Below, one piece after another: positions 1-7,644 of a stretch of DNA of 33,454 nucleotides; the first letter of the stretch is position 1; every line of letters begins with the position of its first letter. Source of the DNA: Gemmatimonadota bacterium. Lineage in GTDB: Bacteria > Gemmatimonadota > Gemmatimonadetes > Longimicrobiales > Gaopeijiaceae. The stretch is taken from contig JAJDVR010000191.1 of NCBI GenBank assembly GCA_022826025.1, positions 1 to 33,454 of the forward strand. Reading direction: 5' to 3'. The position numbers were made by a program, and so were the translations under genes. The notes beneath the pieces are model-generated. The model was given only the letters and a program-made list of their open reading frames with translations. It was not told the origin of the DNA and did not search any database.

Positions 1-1047
1 AGCGGAGGGACCAGGGACGGCAACCGGCAACTCGATGCCCAGGACATTGGCGGACCCCTGGACGAGCAGATTCGCGGGGCCATGCGTTTCGTCGTCCGAA
101 ACCGGCGAGTCGCCGCTCGCAAGGATCCCGCCCGCACGGACATCCCGCAGTACAGCGAGCGCGCGGTGTTCGAAGCGGTGGTGAACGCCGTGGTGCACCG
201 GGACTACGGCGTCGCCGGTTCGCGGATACGCCTGTTCATGTTCGATGATCGGCTGGAACTGATTTCGCCCGGGAGCCTCGGCAACTCGCTTACCGTGGAG
301 GACCTGCGGACGAGCCAGTTCACGAGGAACGAGCTTCTGGCATCGCGCCTCGGCCAGTGTCCGGTGGGCGATGTGCCCGGTTCCGGGGGTCGGCGGCACT
401 TCATCGAACGCCGCGGCGAGGGCATCGGCGTCATCGAGGATGAGACGGTCGCGCTCGCCGGAAGCAAGCCGGTCTTTGAACCCATCGGCGAACGCGAGTT
501 CAAGGTCACGCTGCCGGCGGCTAGTCCGCCTTTGCCCGACGGTCTCGCGACGCGGGTCGCAGTACGGCAGGCCGACACAGGGCGGCCGCTGCGCGACGTG
601 CATGTCGTCGTGCTCTACCCGAACAAGACCTATCTGGAGACACGCACGGATGCGTTCGGGCACGCGGACTTCGAGTTGTACGCCGAGTTGCCCCTGACGG
701 TCCTTTGCGCCGCGCCCGGCCTGCGCGCGCACGTCGAGCGGGGTCACCGTGGCGGCGAGGGGCTCGAGGTCGAGATGCGGAGCGCCGACAACGGGGGGTC
801 AATGATCATAGCCCACCGGACCGGCCACCTGTCGGGAATTAAGGGTCGGCTGAATCCCATTCTGGACAGTCTTGACCGGAGCTATCTGTACGCCGACAAC
901 GTGGCGATCGACGACGGGCGGCAGCAGCCCGTGTACTTTGCCCTGAACAAGCCCGTCCGCCTCACCGACTCCCTCGGCGCGAGGGCCACGCTCTGGTTCC
1001 GCGAGATGCTGGGGTCGTCGTTCGTGTTCGACTATCGGTACGAGTGA
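1..1047 (+). CDS. ATP-binding (HATPase_c_4-type) regulator with fused C-terminal domains, 5' partial
   Basis: The frame is open to the first base, so the N-terminus, probably an AlbA/Schlafen-like domain, lies outside the window. The visible part begins with a GPLDEQI segment and continues through the helix E-A-V-V-N-A-V-V-H-R-D-Y typical of the GHKL-like ATPase domain of AlbA_2/HATPase_c_4 transcriptional regulators. LELISPGSL, a RNELLA segment and a GEGI glycine loop follow, so the ATPase fold looks complete. After about residue 155 (counting from the Met at 82) there is a carboxypeptidase-regulatory-like beta-sandwich of about 75 residues. A last block of about 80 residues contains TGHLSGIKGRLNPILD and YLYADNVAI, which I do not recognise by name. 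Regulators of this kind usually end in a winged helix, so this architecture is unusual. The substrate and target are unknown. It converges on the MFS gene. Confidence 0.75.
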   Translation, partial: SGGTRDGNRQLDAQDIGGPLDEQIRGAMRFVVRNRRVAARKDPARTDIPQYSERAVFEAVVNAVVHRDYGVAGSRIRLFMFDDRLELISPGSLGNSLTVEDLRTSQFTRNELLASRLGQCPVGDVPGSGGRRHFIERRGEGIGVIEDETVALAGSKPVFEPIGEREFKVTLPAASPPLPDGLATRVAVRQADTGRPLRDVHVVVLYPNKTYLETRTDAFGHADFELYAELPLTVLCAAPGLRAHVERGHRGGEGLEVEMRSADNGGSMIIAHRTGHLSGIKGRLNPILDSLDRSYLYADNVAIDDGRQQPVYFALNKPVRLTDSLGARATLWFREMLGSSFVFDYRYE

Positions 1048-1177
1048 CCGCCGGACGGATCCCGGCGCCACGCCCGGAGAGCTTCGGCCGTCCCGGCACT
1101 GCACATGGTCACTACATAGTCACTTGGTCACCGACATAGTCACTTGGTCACCGACCATGTCGCGGCATGTTTGCCCG
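1048..1177. repeat. 20-bp tandem repeat inside an inverted repeat
   Basis: This gap lies between two convergent genes. Two exact copies of ACATAGTCACTTGGTCACCG sit head to tail at 1114-1133 and 1134-1153. They are bracketed by the perfect 8-bp inverted repeat ACATGGTC (1103-1110) and GACCATGT (1153-1160). The word GTCAC occurs five times between 1108 and 1151 at 8-12 base spacing. The array could be a slippage product, a protein-binding array or part of a convergent terminator; the sequence does not decide. Confidence 0.75.
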
Positions 1178-2746
1178 CTACCGGTGCGTCTCCGCCTTCA
1201 GCAGCAGCGCGCTCGCGATGGCGAGGGCCGCGACCATCCCTCCGACGACGAATGCATCATCGAGCGCGCCGCTCAGTGCCGTCGTGAAGTACCTGCTCAC
1301 GCTCTCGGCAGTCTCCGCGCCACCCGGCAGTGCCCGCACCGTCGAGTCGAGCAGTGATCCGGCCGGCGCCATCGAATCGAGCCAGCCGTCCGGAAGCCGG
1401 GCGCGCAGTGCTTCCGGGAGAATGTCCAGGAACCGCGAAGACGCGCGTTGCGCCACGACCGCGCCCATGACGGCCACACCCACCGTGCCTCCCACCGACC
1501 TCTGGAACTGCAACGCCGCCGTGGCGGCGCCGATGTTGCCGTGGGGAACCGCATTCTGCACGGCAACCATGAATGCCGACGTCACGCCGCCGATCCCGAT
1601 GCCCATCGCCAGAATGTACGCGAGGGCCACGGCAACGCCGGTTTCGGGAGCCAGGGTCGAAAGCGTCAGCATCCCGGCCGCTGCGAGAACCGTGCCGGGC
1701 AGAGCGACCGCGCGGTAGCTCACCCCTGAACGGGACAGAAGATGTCCCGACACTCCGGCGCCGACGACGATGCCCAGCAGGATCGGAACCAGAAAGGCGC
1801 CGCTCTGCGCGGCGGAAGTTCCCTGCACCGCCTGAAAGTACAGCGGTATGAAGAGGATGCTGCCGAACATCATGAACCCGATCAGGAAGTAGGCCGATAC
1901 GGACACCAGCACGGTTCGACTTCGGTAGATGCCCAGGGGCACGATCGGACACGCCGCCCTGGATTCGATGGCGATGAAGAGACCGGTGATCGCCAGTCCG
2001 AAGGCAAGCAGCCCCATGACCTGCCAGGAACCCCACGGATAGAGGACGCCGCCAACCGAGAGCGCGACGAGAACGCACATCGTGCCTGCAACCAGCGCCG
2101 CGATTCCCGCATAGTCGATCGCGGGCCGTTCGCCGGACGAGCCGGCGTGGCGGGGATAGGATCGCGCGAGCCGGGCCAGCACCACCAGCCCGATGGGCAC
2201 GTTGATGAGGAACGCCCAACTCCAGTGCGCCCGGTCGATGATGAATCCCCCGGCCAGCGGTCCCGCGACGGCCGCCAGGCCGAACACCGCGCCTGCCACG
2301 CCGTGGTACCTGCCGCGCTCCTCGGGGGGCGCCAGATCCCCCGCCGCGGAGACGGCGTTGACGATCGTCACACCGCCCCCGATGCCCTGCAGTGCGCGGA
2401 AGAGGATGAGCTGGTTCATCGTCTGGCTCAAGCCGATGGGGATCGAAGCGAGGGTGAAGACAGCGACGCCGACGATGAACATGACCCGGCGACCGTACAG
2501 GTCGGCGAGCCGGCCCGCGATCGGCATCGCCGTCGTCGAGGTCACCATGTAGGACGTGGACGCCCAGGCGTACCGGTCGAATCCCCCCAGCTCGGCGATT
2601 ACGGCCGGCAGCACCGTGCCCACGATCGTATTCCCCATGGCCGCCAGAAAGAGCGCCGCCATCGCCCCCTGGAGCGCCCGCCGGTGTTGGTCGGGACTCA
2701 TGGATGGCGGAGCCTGCAGGCGGGCGGCATCACCGGAAGAGCTCAC
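1178..2746 (-). CDS. MFS drug exporter, DHA2 (14-TMS, EmrB/QacA-type)
   Basis: The predicted protein is a 522-residue inner-membrane antiporter, expected to expel drugs or other small lipophilic compounds using the proton gradient. It has the MFS signature G-R-L-A-D-L-Y-G-R-R between helices 2 and 3, the antiporter motif region (GIGGGVTIVNAVSAAGDLAPP, then GPLAGGFI) and about 14 hydrophobic segments, which fits the DHA2 family. I chose the GTG at 2744-2746 because GGGAGG lies about five bases upstream. A Met codon at 2699-2701 would give a slightly shorter protein without a good ribosome site. It is divergent from vapB with under 100 bases between them. No membrane-fusion or TetR partner gene is next to it, so regulation and substrate are open. 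Confidence 0.88.
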   Translation of the reverse strand: MSSSGDAARLQAPPSMSPDQHRRALQGAMAALFLAAMGNTIVGTVLPAVIAELGGFDRYAWASTSYMVTSTTAMPIAGRLADLYGRRVMFIVGVAVFTLASIPIGLSQTMNQLILFRALQGIGGGVTIVNAVSAAGDLAPPEERGRYHGVAGAVFGLAAVAGPLAGGFIIDRAHWSWAFLINVPIGLVVLARLARSYPRHAGSSGERPAIDYAGIAALVAGTMCVLVALSVGGVLYPWGSWQVMGLLAFGLAITGLFIAIESRAACPIVPLGIYRSRTVLVSVSAYFLIGFMMFGSILFIPLYFQAVQGTSAAQSGAFLVPILLGIVVGAGVSGHLLSRSGVSYRAVALPGTVLAAAGMLTLSTLAPETGVAVALAYILAMGIGIGGVTSAFMVAVQNAVPHGNIGAATAALQFQRSVGGTVGVAVMGAVVAQRASSRFLDILPEALRARLPDGWLDSMAPAGSLLDSTVRALPGGAETAESVSRYFTTALSGALDDAFVVGGMVAALAIASALLLKAETHR

Positions 2747-2807
2747 CTGTCCTCCCGCGTCTGTGATGGCGGTTCGCCATTGCGGATGGTGCAACCGGGA
2801 CCAAGTA

Positions 2808-2842
2808 TTGCGAATTGCGGCATATCGTATTACGATCGTGCC
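2808..2842 (+). promoter_or_regulatory. vapBC promoter with palindromic operator
   Basis: A perfect 13-bp palindrome, ATCGTA-T-TACGAT (2824-2836), lies six bases before the vapB start. TTGCGA at 2808-2813 and TACGAT at 2831-2836 are 17 bases apart and can serve as -35 and -10 boxes, so the palindrome would cover the -10. Transcription would then begin at about the vapB ATG, giving a leaderless mRNA. This fits the absence of a Shine-Dalgarno sequence there. Ribbon-helix-helix antitoxins typically bind such palindromes to autorepress; that part is inference. Confidence 0.6.
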
Positions 2843-3109
2843 ATGAATGCCCTGTCCGTCAAGCTGCCCCATGACTTGTACGCGTCGCTCGCCAGTGAGG
2901 CGCGTCGTCGCAACGTAACCCGCTCCGCGCTGGTGCGGGACATCCTCACCGAGGCTCTGGCCCGGGATGCGGAGGGACAGCTACCCAGTTGCGCCGAGCT
3001 TGCCGGCGATCTCGTCGGCGCGTTCCGAAGCGGCCGCAGCGACCTGGCGACCAACAAGGAGTTGCTCAGGGAGGCGATGCTCGCGGATGCAGCCAGCGGT
3101 CATCGTTGA
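2843..3109 (+). CDS. vapB: VapB-like ribbon-helix-helix antitoxin
   Basis: This is an 88-residue CopG/Arc-type protein. Its N-terminus (LSVKLPHDLYASLASEARRR) reads as a beta-strand followed by two helices, and N-V-T-R-S-A-L-V-R-D-I-L is the typical second helix. It should dimerise, bind the palindrome just upstream and neutralise the PIN-domain toxin through its C-terminal tail (about residues 55-88). The coding region overlaps the toxin start by 23 bases, an arrangement usual for toxin-antitoxin pairs that ensures coupled translation. There is no ribosome site before the ATG, which suggests a leaderless transcript. The pair assignment is solid by context; the subfamily name is less certain. 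Confidence 0.85.
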   Translation: MNALSVKLPHDLYASLASEARRRNVTRSALVRDILTEALARDAEGQLPSCAELAGDLVGAFRSGRSDLATNKELLREAMLADAASGHR

Positions 3110-3515
3110 CACCGGGCCCATCGTGGCTCTGCTCGACGCCGATGAAACACATCACCGGTGGGCGCACCAGCAGTTCGAGTCACTGGCGCCTCCGCTGCTC
3201 ACGTGCGAATCGGTGCTGTCCGAAGCGTGCTTCCTGCTCCGGCGCATCGGCGGTGATTCAAGCCTGCCCGTGGCGCTTCTCCGTCGCGGCGTACTGAGGG
3301 TGGTCGATGTCCTCGAAAGGGCAGACGATGCCGACGCCGTGACCACCCTCATTCGCAGGTACGCCAATGTGCCGATGTCCCTCGCCGACGCTTGTCTCGT
3401 GCGCATCCTCGAGCGGACGGAGAACGGTTCCATCATGACGCTGGACTCCGACTTCCAGGTCTACCGTCAAGGTCGTCGAAGGACCATTCGGGTGCTGTCT
3501 CCACAGACTTGGTGA
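3087..3515 (+). CDS. vapC: VapC-like PIN-domain ribonuclease toxin
   Basis: This 142-residue PIN-domain protein should cleave RNA, typically tRNA or rRNA in this family, using an acidic metal site. The expected acidic residues are visible: D8 in VIVDTGPI, E41 and E46 in the TCESVLSEA helix, the Asp in MSLADACL, and Asp residues in IMTLDSDF. The frame is intact and the length is normal, so the toxin appears functional. The start at 3087 lies inside the vapB 3' end, with GGAGG at about 3070-3074. The next gene is convergent. Which RNA it cuts cannot be told from sequence. Confidence 0.87.
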   Translation: MQPAVIVDTGPIVALLDADETHHRWAHQQFESLAPPLLTCESVLSEACFLLRRIGGDSSLPVALLRRGVLRVVDVLERADDADAVTTLIRRYANVPMSLADACLVRILERTENGSIMTLDSDFQVYRQGRRRTIRVLSPQTW

Positions 3516-3591
3516 CCGACACCTCCATCTTCCCGCACCACGTTTAGGTCGCGAGCACGGCCCGTTACTGCGCTGGGAGGCCGGGTACCCT

Positions 3592-4386
3592 TCAGCCGTC
3601 CTCCAGCTCCAGCCCCGTGAGCGGCACGTAGTATTTCCGATACCGTTTGCCGTCCGAATACCGCTCGCCCTCCAGATCTTCGACGAGCACCGTGGCGCGC
3701 TTGGTAACCCGGTTGACCCGCCCGGCGATCCGTTGCCCCTGGTAGCGGAAGGAAACCCGGGAACCGACGCGAATGCCATGGCGAGCGGCCCGTTCCGCCC
3801 GCGTGATGAGCGTGTGGGTATGGGTTTGGTGCCGGAAGAGGCGGTGCGCGAGTTCCTGGAAGGGACGTGCCCCGCAGTTGCTTTTTCCTGCACCGAGGAA
3901 CTCGACTAGGTGAATGATCTCGTGCTCGAAGATCCGCTGCAGAGCTTCCAGGCGGTTCGCGCACGGAATGCCGGCGACGCTGACCGGGGGATCGCCGTCG
4001 GCGAAGCCGCTGAAAAGGACCTCGGTCGAGACGGCAATTTCGTAGTGGGCTCCGCCGTCGGCTCTCAGGCGGCGGGTAGTCTTTCCCCCTGCGCGCGTCA
4101 TCCGCGACGACAAGCGGAACACCAGCGCTCCCGGGGCCAGCCGCCTACGCGCGAACCCCTTGAGGAAGCGCTGGTCATAGGCATCGAAAAGAAAGACCAG
4201 GTCGTCCGGGTGGATGGCGGTGAAATCGGGTTCGTCGATCTGCGAAGATGCGGCGAGGAGTTCGCGGCCGATCTCCCGGGTCCACGCCCGGATCCGTTCG
4301 CGACCGCGATCGGGAAACGGTTCGTCCGCGGGACTCCGCCGTTCTCGCGCTCGACGTCCGCGCTTTCTGTTCCTTTTTCCCGGCAT
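3592..4386 (-). CDS. SprT-like zinc metalloprotein
   Basis: The predicted protein has 264 residues with a zinc-binding HEIIH motif at residues 145-149, preceded by RLEALQRIFE and followed by FQELAHRLF and the His-rich HQTHTHTL (His 176, 179, 181), one of which could be the third ligand. This matches SprT-like proteins, whose known members act on DNA-protein crosslinks or remain uncharacterised. From about residue 195 there is a small basic beta-rich region (RVGSRVSFRYQGQRIAGRVNRVTK) that resembles an SH3 or Tudor-like barrel. The N-terminus is very basic (PGKRNRKRGRR), which fits nucleic-acid binding. I chose the ATG at 4384-4386 because GAGGAG lies about ten bases upstream; an upstream start would add 16 residues. 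It is divergent from the PQQ dehydrogenase. The protease role is inferred. Confidence 0.75.
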   Translation of the reverse strand: MPGKRNRKRGRRARERRSPADEPFPDRGRERIRAWTREIGRELLAASSQIDEPDFTAIHPDDLVFLFDAYDQRFLKGFARRRLAPGALVFRLSSRMTRAGGKTTRRLRADGGAHYEIAVSTEVLFSGFADGDPPVSVAGIPCANRLEALQRIFEHEIIHLVEFLGAGKSNCGARPFQELAHRLFRHQTHTHTLITRAERAARHGIRVGSRVSFRYQGQRIAGRVNRVTKRATVLVEDLEGERYSDGKRYRKYYVPLTGLELEDG

Positions 4387-4494
4387 CCAGAATCCGCTCC
4401 TCGAGCCGGCCGGCTCCAGTCGGGCGCAAACCACAATCGCGCGTTACGTTCACGCGAACAGCCGGGAACCAGCGCGCCGGAAACGGAGGCCTCC

Positions 4495-6537
4495 ATGCGC
4501 ACGAGTCGAGCGAAGAGCACGGGAACCAACCTTCACCGCAACCGAATGGCGCTCGCCGCCTGCCTCGCCATGACAGCCTCCTTCCTGGCTTCCTCGTGCG
4601 CGGACGGCGGTCCCGGGGGGAATGCCGGGCCGGGGGAGAATCCCGGCGGCGATCCTGCACCGACCGCCGAGTGGACCTACTACGGCGGCCAGAACTCGTT
4701 CAACCGCTACTCGCCGCTGGCGCACATCGACGCGGATAACGTCGCATCGCTCGAAATCGCATGGCAACGTCCGGGGATCGACCCGCAGCTGCAGGAGGAG
4801 TTCCCGGAGCTCGCCTTCAACAACTACCTGCGCGGGACCCCGATTCTCGTCGACGGCACCCTGTACGCGCCCAACGCGGTGGGCCTCGTCGAGGCCTTCG
4901 ATCCCGGCACGGGCGAAACCCGATGGGTCCAGCGGGCCGCTTCCCTGGAAGACGCGCGCGGACGCAGTTTCCGCGGTGTCGCCTACTGGAGCGGAGACGG
5001 CGCCGACGACCTTGACGCCGACAACGGGCACGCCGGCGGACGCATCATCTCGGTGCGCGGGTCCTGGCTGCACGCGCTCGACGCCGAGACGGGAAAGCCC
5101 GTGTCGTCGTTCGGGGACGGCGGCAGCGTGAACCTCGTGCCCGAGGGCCGTGACCGGTTCAACTGGAGTTCGGGGCCGATCGTGGTCGGCGATGTCATCG
5201 TCATCGCAGGCACGGTCGACGGGGCCGGGGACTCGGGGACGGAGTGGCGCGACAGCGCGCCGGAGGACGTGCGCGGGTTCGACGCCCGCACGGGCGAGCT
5301 GGCTTGGACCTTCCACGTCATCCCCCGGGAGGGGGAGTTCGGCGCCGACACCTGGGGCGACGGATCCCGTGAGCTCTCGGGCGACGTGGGATCGTGGTGC
5401 TGCCTCAGCGCCGACGACGACCTGGGCATCGTCTACGTGCCGCTGGGCGCCCCGACCTCGGCCTACTACGGAGGGCACCGCCCCGGCGACAACCTGTTCT
5501 CCAACAGCCTCGTGGCGCTCGACGCCGCGACGGGCGAGCGCCTGTGGCACTTCCAGATGGTGCACCACGACATATGGGAGTACGACACCCTCGGCCCGCC
5601 GGTCCTGGGGCGCATCCACGTGGACGGGCGCGCGATCGACGCGGTGATGCAGGCGAGCAAGACGGGCTTCCTGTTCACCTTCGACCGCCGCACGGGTGAA
5701 CCCGTGTGGCCCATCGAAGAGAAGGCGGTGCCGCAGTCGAAGGTGCCCGGCGAGGCGACCTCGCCGACCCAGCCCTTCCCGAGCAGGCCGGCGCCGTTCG
5801 ACCGGCAGGGGGTCTCCGAGAAGGACTTGATCGACTTCACCCCCGAGATCCACAAGCGGGCCCTCTCGCTGGCGGATTCGCTGGTCATGGGGCCGCTGTT
5901 CACGCCTCCGATGGAGGAGGGCTCGATCGAGGGGAAGATCGGCACCTGGGTCGTACCGGGTGCGTGGGGCGCCGGCAACTGGCACACCGGCGCGTTCGAT
6001 CCGCAGACGGGCACCTACTACGCGGTCTCGCTCACGCTGCCCAACGTCTGGCGCCTGTCGAGGACAGATGAACCGGGCGAGATGGAGTTCGGGACCCAGG
6101 GAGGATGGCCGCGCGCGGAGATCGACGGACTACCCTTGGTCAAGCCGCCGTGGGGTCGGATCACGGCCATCGACATGAACCGGGGCGAGCACCTCTGGAT
6201 GGCGCCCAACGGCGACGCCCCCAACGATCATCCCCTGCTCGAGGGTCTCGATCTGCCCCCGCTCGGGAACGCGAACCGTCCTGCGCCGCTGCTGACGGCG
6301 ACGCTGCTCTTCATCGGGGAGGGGAGCGACGCGGTGATCGGCACCCCGGATACCCACTGGGGAACCGAGTTCCGGGCCTACGACAAGGCGACGGGCAAGG
6401 TCGTGTGGGAGATGGACCTCCCGTCGGGGACGACCGGCGGGCCCATGACCTACATGCACGAGGGCAGGCAGTACATCGTGGTCGCCGTCGGCGGCAGCGA
6501 GCACCCCGCGGAGTACGTCGCCCTGGGTCTGCCGTAA
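4495..6537 (+). CDS. PQQ-dependent dehydrogenase, lipoprotein, quinoprotein propeller type
   Basis: This 680-residue exported enzyme is predicted to oxidise an alcohol or sugar in the periplasm with pyrroloquinoline quinone. It has a basic N-terminus, a hydrophobic stretch and a Cys after FLASS, which reads as a lipoprotein signal with a slightly loose lipobox. The propeller repeats carry the family's W-motifs: WTYYGGQNSFNRYSPL, LDAETGKPV, LDAATGERLWHF, FDRRTGEPVWP and YDKATGKVVWEM. Vicinal cysteines C302-C303 (WCCL) match the disulfide that sits over PQQ in methanol and ethanol dehydrogenases. HHDIWEYD (357-364) is the family signature. No C-terminal cytochrome c motif (CxxCH) is present, so electrons must pass to a separate carrier. 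GGAGG sits six bases before the ATG. No PQQ synthesis gene is in the window, and the substrate is unknown. Confidence 0.9.
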   Translation: MRTSRAKSTGTNLHRNRMALAACLAMTASFLASSCADGGPGGNAGPGENPGGDPAPTAEWTYYGGQNSFNRYSPLAHIDADNVASLEIAWQRPGIDPQLQEEFPELAFNNYLRGTPILVDGTLYAPNAVGLVEAFDPGTGETRWVQRAASLEDARGRSFRGVAYWSGDGADDLDADNGHAGGRIISVRGSWLHALDAETGKPVSSFGDGGSVNLVPEGRDRFNWSSGPIVVGDVIVIAGTVDGAGDSGTEWRDSAPEDVRGFDARTGELAWTFHVIPREGEFGADTWGDGSRELSGDVGSWCCLSADDDLGIVYVPLGAPTSAYYGGHRPGDNLFSNSLVALDAATGERLWHFQMVHHDIWEYDTLGPPVLGRIHVDGRAIDAVMQASKTGFLFTFDRRTGEPVWPIEEKAVPQSKVPGEATSPTQPFPSRPAPFDRQGVSEKDLIDFTPEIHKRALSLADSLVMGPLFTPPMEEGSIEGKIGTWVVPGAWGAGNWHTGAFDPQTGTYYAVSLTLPNVWRLSRTDEPGEMEFGTQGGWPRAEIDGLPLVKPPWGRITAIDMNRGEHLWMAPNGDAPNDHPLLEGLDLPPLGNANRPAPLLTATLLFIGEGSDAVIGTPDTHWGTEFRAYDKATGKVVWEMDLPSGTTGGPMTYMHEGRQYIVVAVGGSEHPAEYVALGLP

Positions 6538-6555
6538 CGCGCCAGCCCGGAACGA

Positions 6556-6578
6556 CCGATCCGACTAAGCTAATCGGA
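6556..6578. terminator. weak stem-loop between convergent genes
   Basis: CCGAT (6556-6560) can pair with ATCGG (6573-6577), and TCCGA (6560-6564) can alternatively pair with TCGGA (6574-6578). It lies in the 56-base gap between the dehydrogenase and murB stops and could serve both. The stems are short and there is no T-run, so this is tentative. Confidence 0.25.
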
Positions 6579-6593
6579 CTAAGTCCACTCGCC

Positions 6594-7532
6594 TCAGAAC
6601 TCGCCCACGAAGACGATCTCCGGGGTGAGTTGGTAACCCGTCTCGCGCGCCACGGTCTCCTGCGACAGGTCGATGAGCGCCCGCACCTCGGCGGACGTCG
6701 CCCCTCCCAGGTTGACGATGATGTTCGCGTGCCGGTGGAAGATCTGGGCGTTGCCGTGGGAGTGACCCTTGAGCCCGCACTCGTCGATGAGCCGCCCGGC
6801 CCCGATGCCCTCGATCTTCTGGAAGATGGAACCCGCGCACGGGTACAGCCACAGGTCGGGATGGCGGTCGTCGCGCCAGCGCAGGTTCTCGCGGATGACC
6901 CGCCGCAGCTCGCGCGCGGGGGTGGGTTCGAGGCGGAAGGTGGCGGTGAGGACGACATCGTCGCGCTCGTGCAGGATGCTGTAGTCGTAACCGAACTGGA
7001 AGTAGTCCAGGTCGACGCACCTGCGCTCCCCCTCCTCGGTGAGAATCTCGGCGGATTCCACGACCTCCTCGAGGAAGACCGTCCGGTCCCGCTCCGGGGC
7101 GAGAAAGTGGAGGTTCTGCCACATGGCCCCGCCGATGGTGCTGGGGATGCCGACAAAGTGATGGAGCCCCCCGAGTCCGCGCCGGACGGTCGCCTGGATG
7201 AGGTCCGGGAAGCTGTCCACTCCGGCGCCCGCGCGCACACGCACGTCGTCCAGAAAATCGATGCCGCCCACCTGCGAGCGGATCACCAGCCCGCGGAAGC
7301 CGCCGTCCCCGACGAGAATGTTCGCGCCCCGTCCCAGCAGAAAGTGCGGAATCCCGAGTTCCCGCGCCGCCATCATGGCGTCCGCGAGCTCGTCGGCGGT
7401 GCGCGCCCGCACGAACAGGTCCGCGGGCCCGCCGATCCTGAAGGTGGTCATGGGACCGAGCGGCACGTCGCGCTCGATCCGGCCCGGCCCGAGGCGCCGC
7501 TCCAGCTCGCGACAGTATTCCGCCGTATCCAC
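6594..7532 (-). CDS. murB: UDP-N-acetylenolpyruvoylglucosamine reductase (MurB)
   Basis: MurB uses FAD and NADPH to reduce UDP-GlcNAc-enolpyruvate to UDP-MurNAc in the cytoplasm, the second committed step of peptidoglycan synthesis. The FAD-binding segments are visible: TTFRIGGPAD, LLGRGANILVGDGGFRG and VGIPSTIGGAMWQN. The catalytic Ser segment C-A-G-S-I-F-Q-K is followed by GRLIDECGLKG and the C-terminal HANIIVN. With the GTG at 7530-7532 the protein has 312 residues, and GGAG lies four bases upstream. A longer frame starting at 7610 is less likely. The gene stands apart from any division and cell-wall cluster, which is unusual because murB is often next to murC or ftsQ. Confidence 0.93.
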   Translation of the reverse strand: MDTAEYCRELERRLGPGRIERDVPLGPMTTFRIGGPADLFVRARTADELADAMMAARELGIPHFLLGRGANILVGDGGFRGLVIRSQVGGIDFLDDVRVRAGAGVDSFPDLIQATVRRGLGGLHHFVGIPSTIGGAMWQNLHFLAPERDRTVFLEEVVESAEILTEEGERRCVDLDYFQFGYDYSILHERDDVVLTATFRLEPTPARELRRVIRENLRWRDDRHPDLWLYPCAGSIFQKIEGIGAGRLIDECGLKGHSHGNAQIFHRHANIIVNLGGATSAEVRALIDLSQETVARETGYQLTPEIVFVGEF

Positions 7533-7644
7533 GCTTCTCCATGGGGATGAGGGGGATGCGCTCCGGCGCAAAGATAGCGAATCGAGCCTGGCGGTTGCCG
7601 TTTCTGTCACTGTTTCGCCCGTTGCGGTACGTTTTCGATGAGTT

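Noticed and set aside
1742-2842. Long plus-strand frame running into vapB, suggesting a fused antitoxin
   Set aside because: The upstream part is the antisense of the MFS gene and has no domain. VapB similarity begins at the ATG at 2843, which sits behind its own palindromic promoter.
4450-5985. A 511-codon minus-strand frame opposite the PQQ dehydrogenase
   Set aside because: It has no recognisable domain and shadows a well-conserved gene on the other strand.
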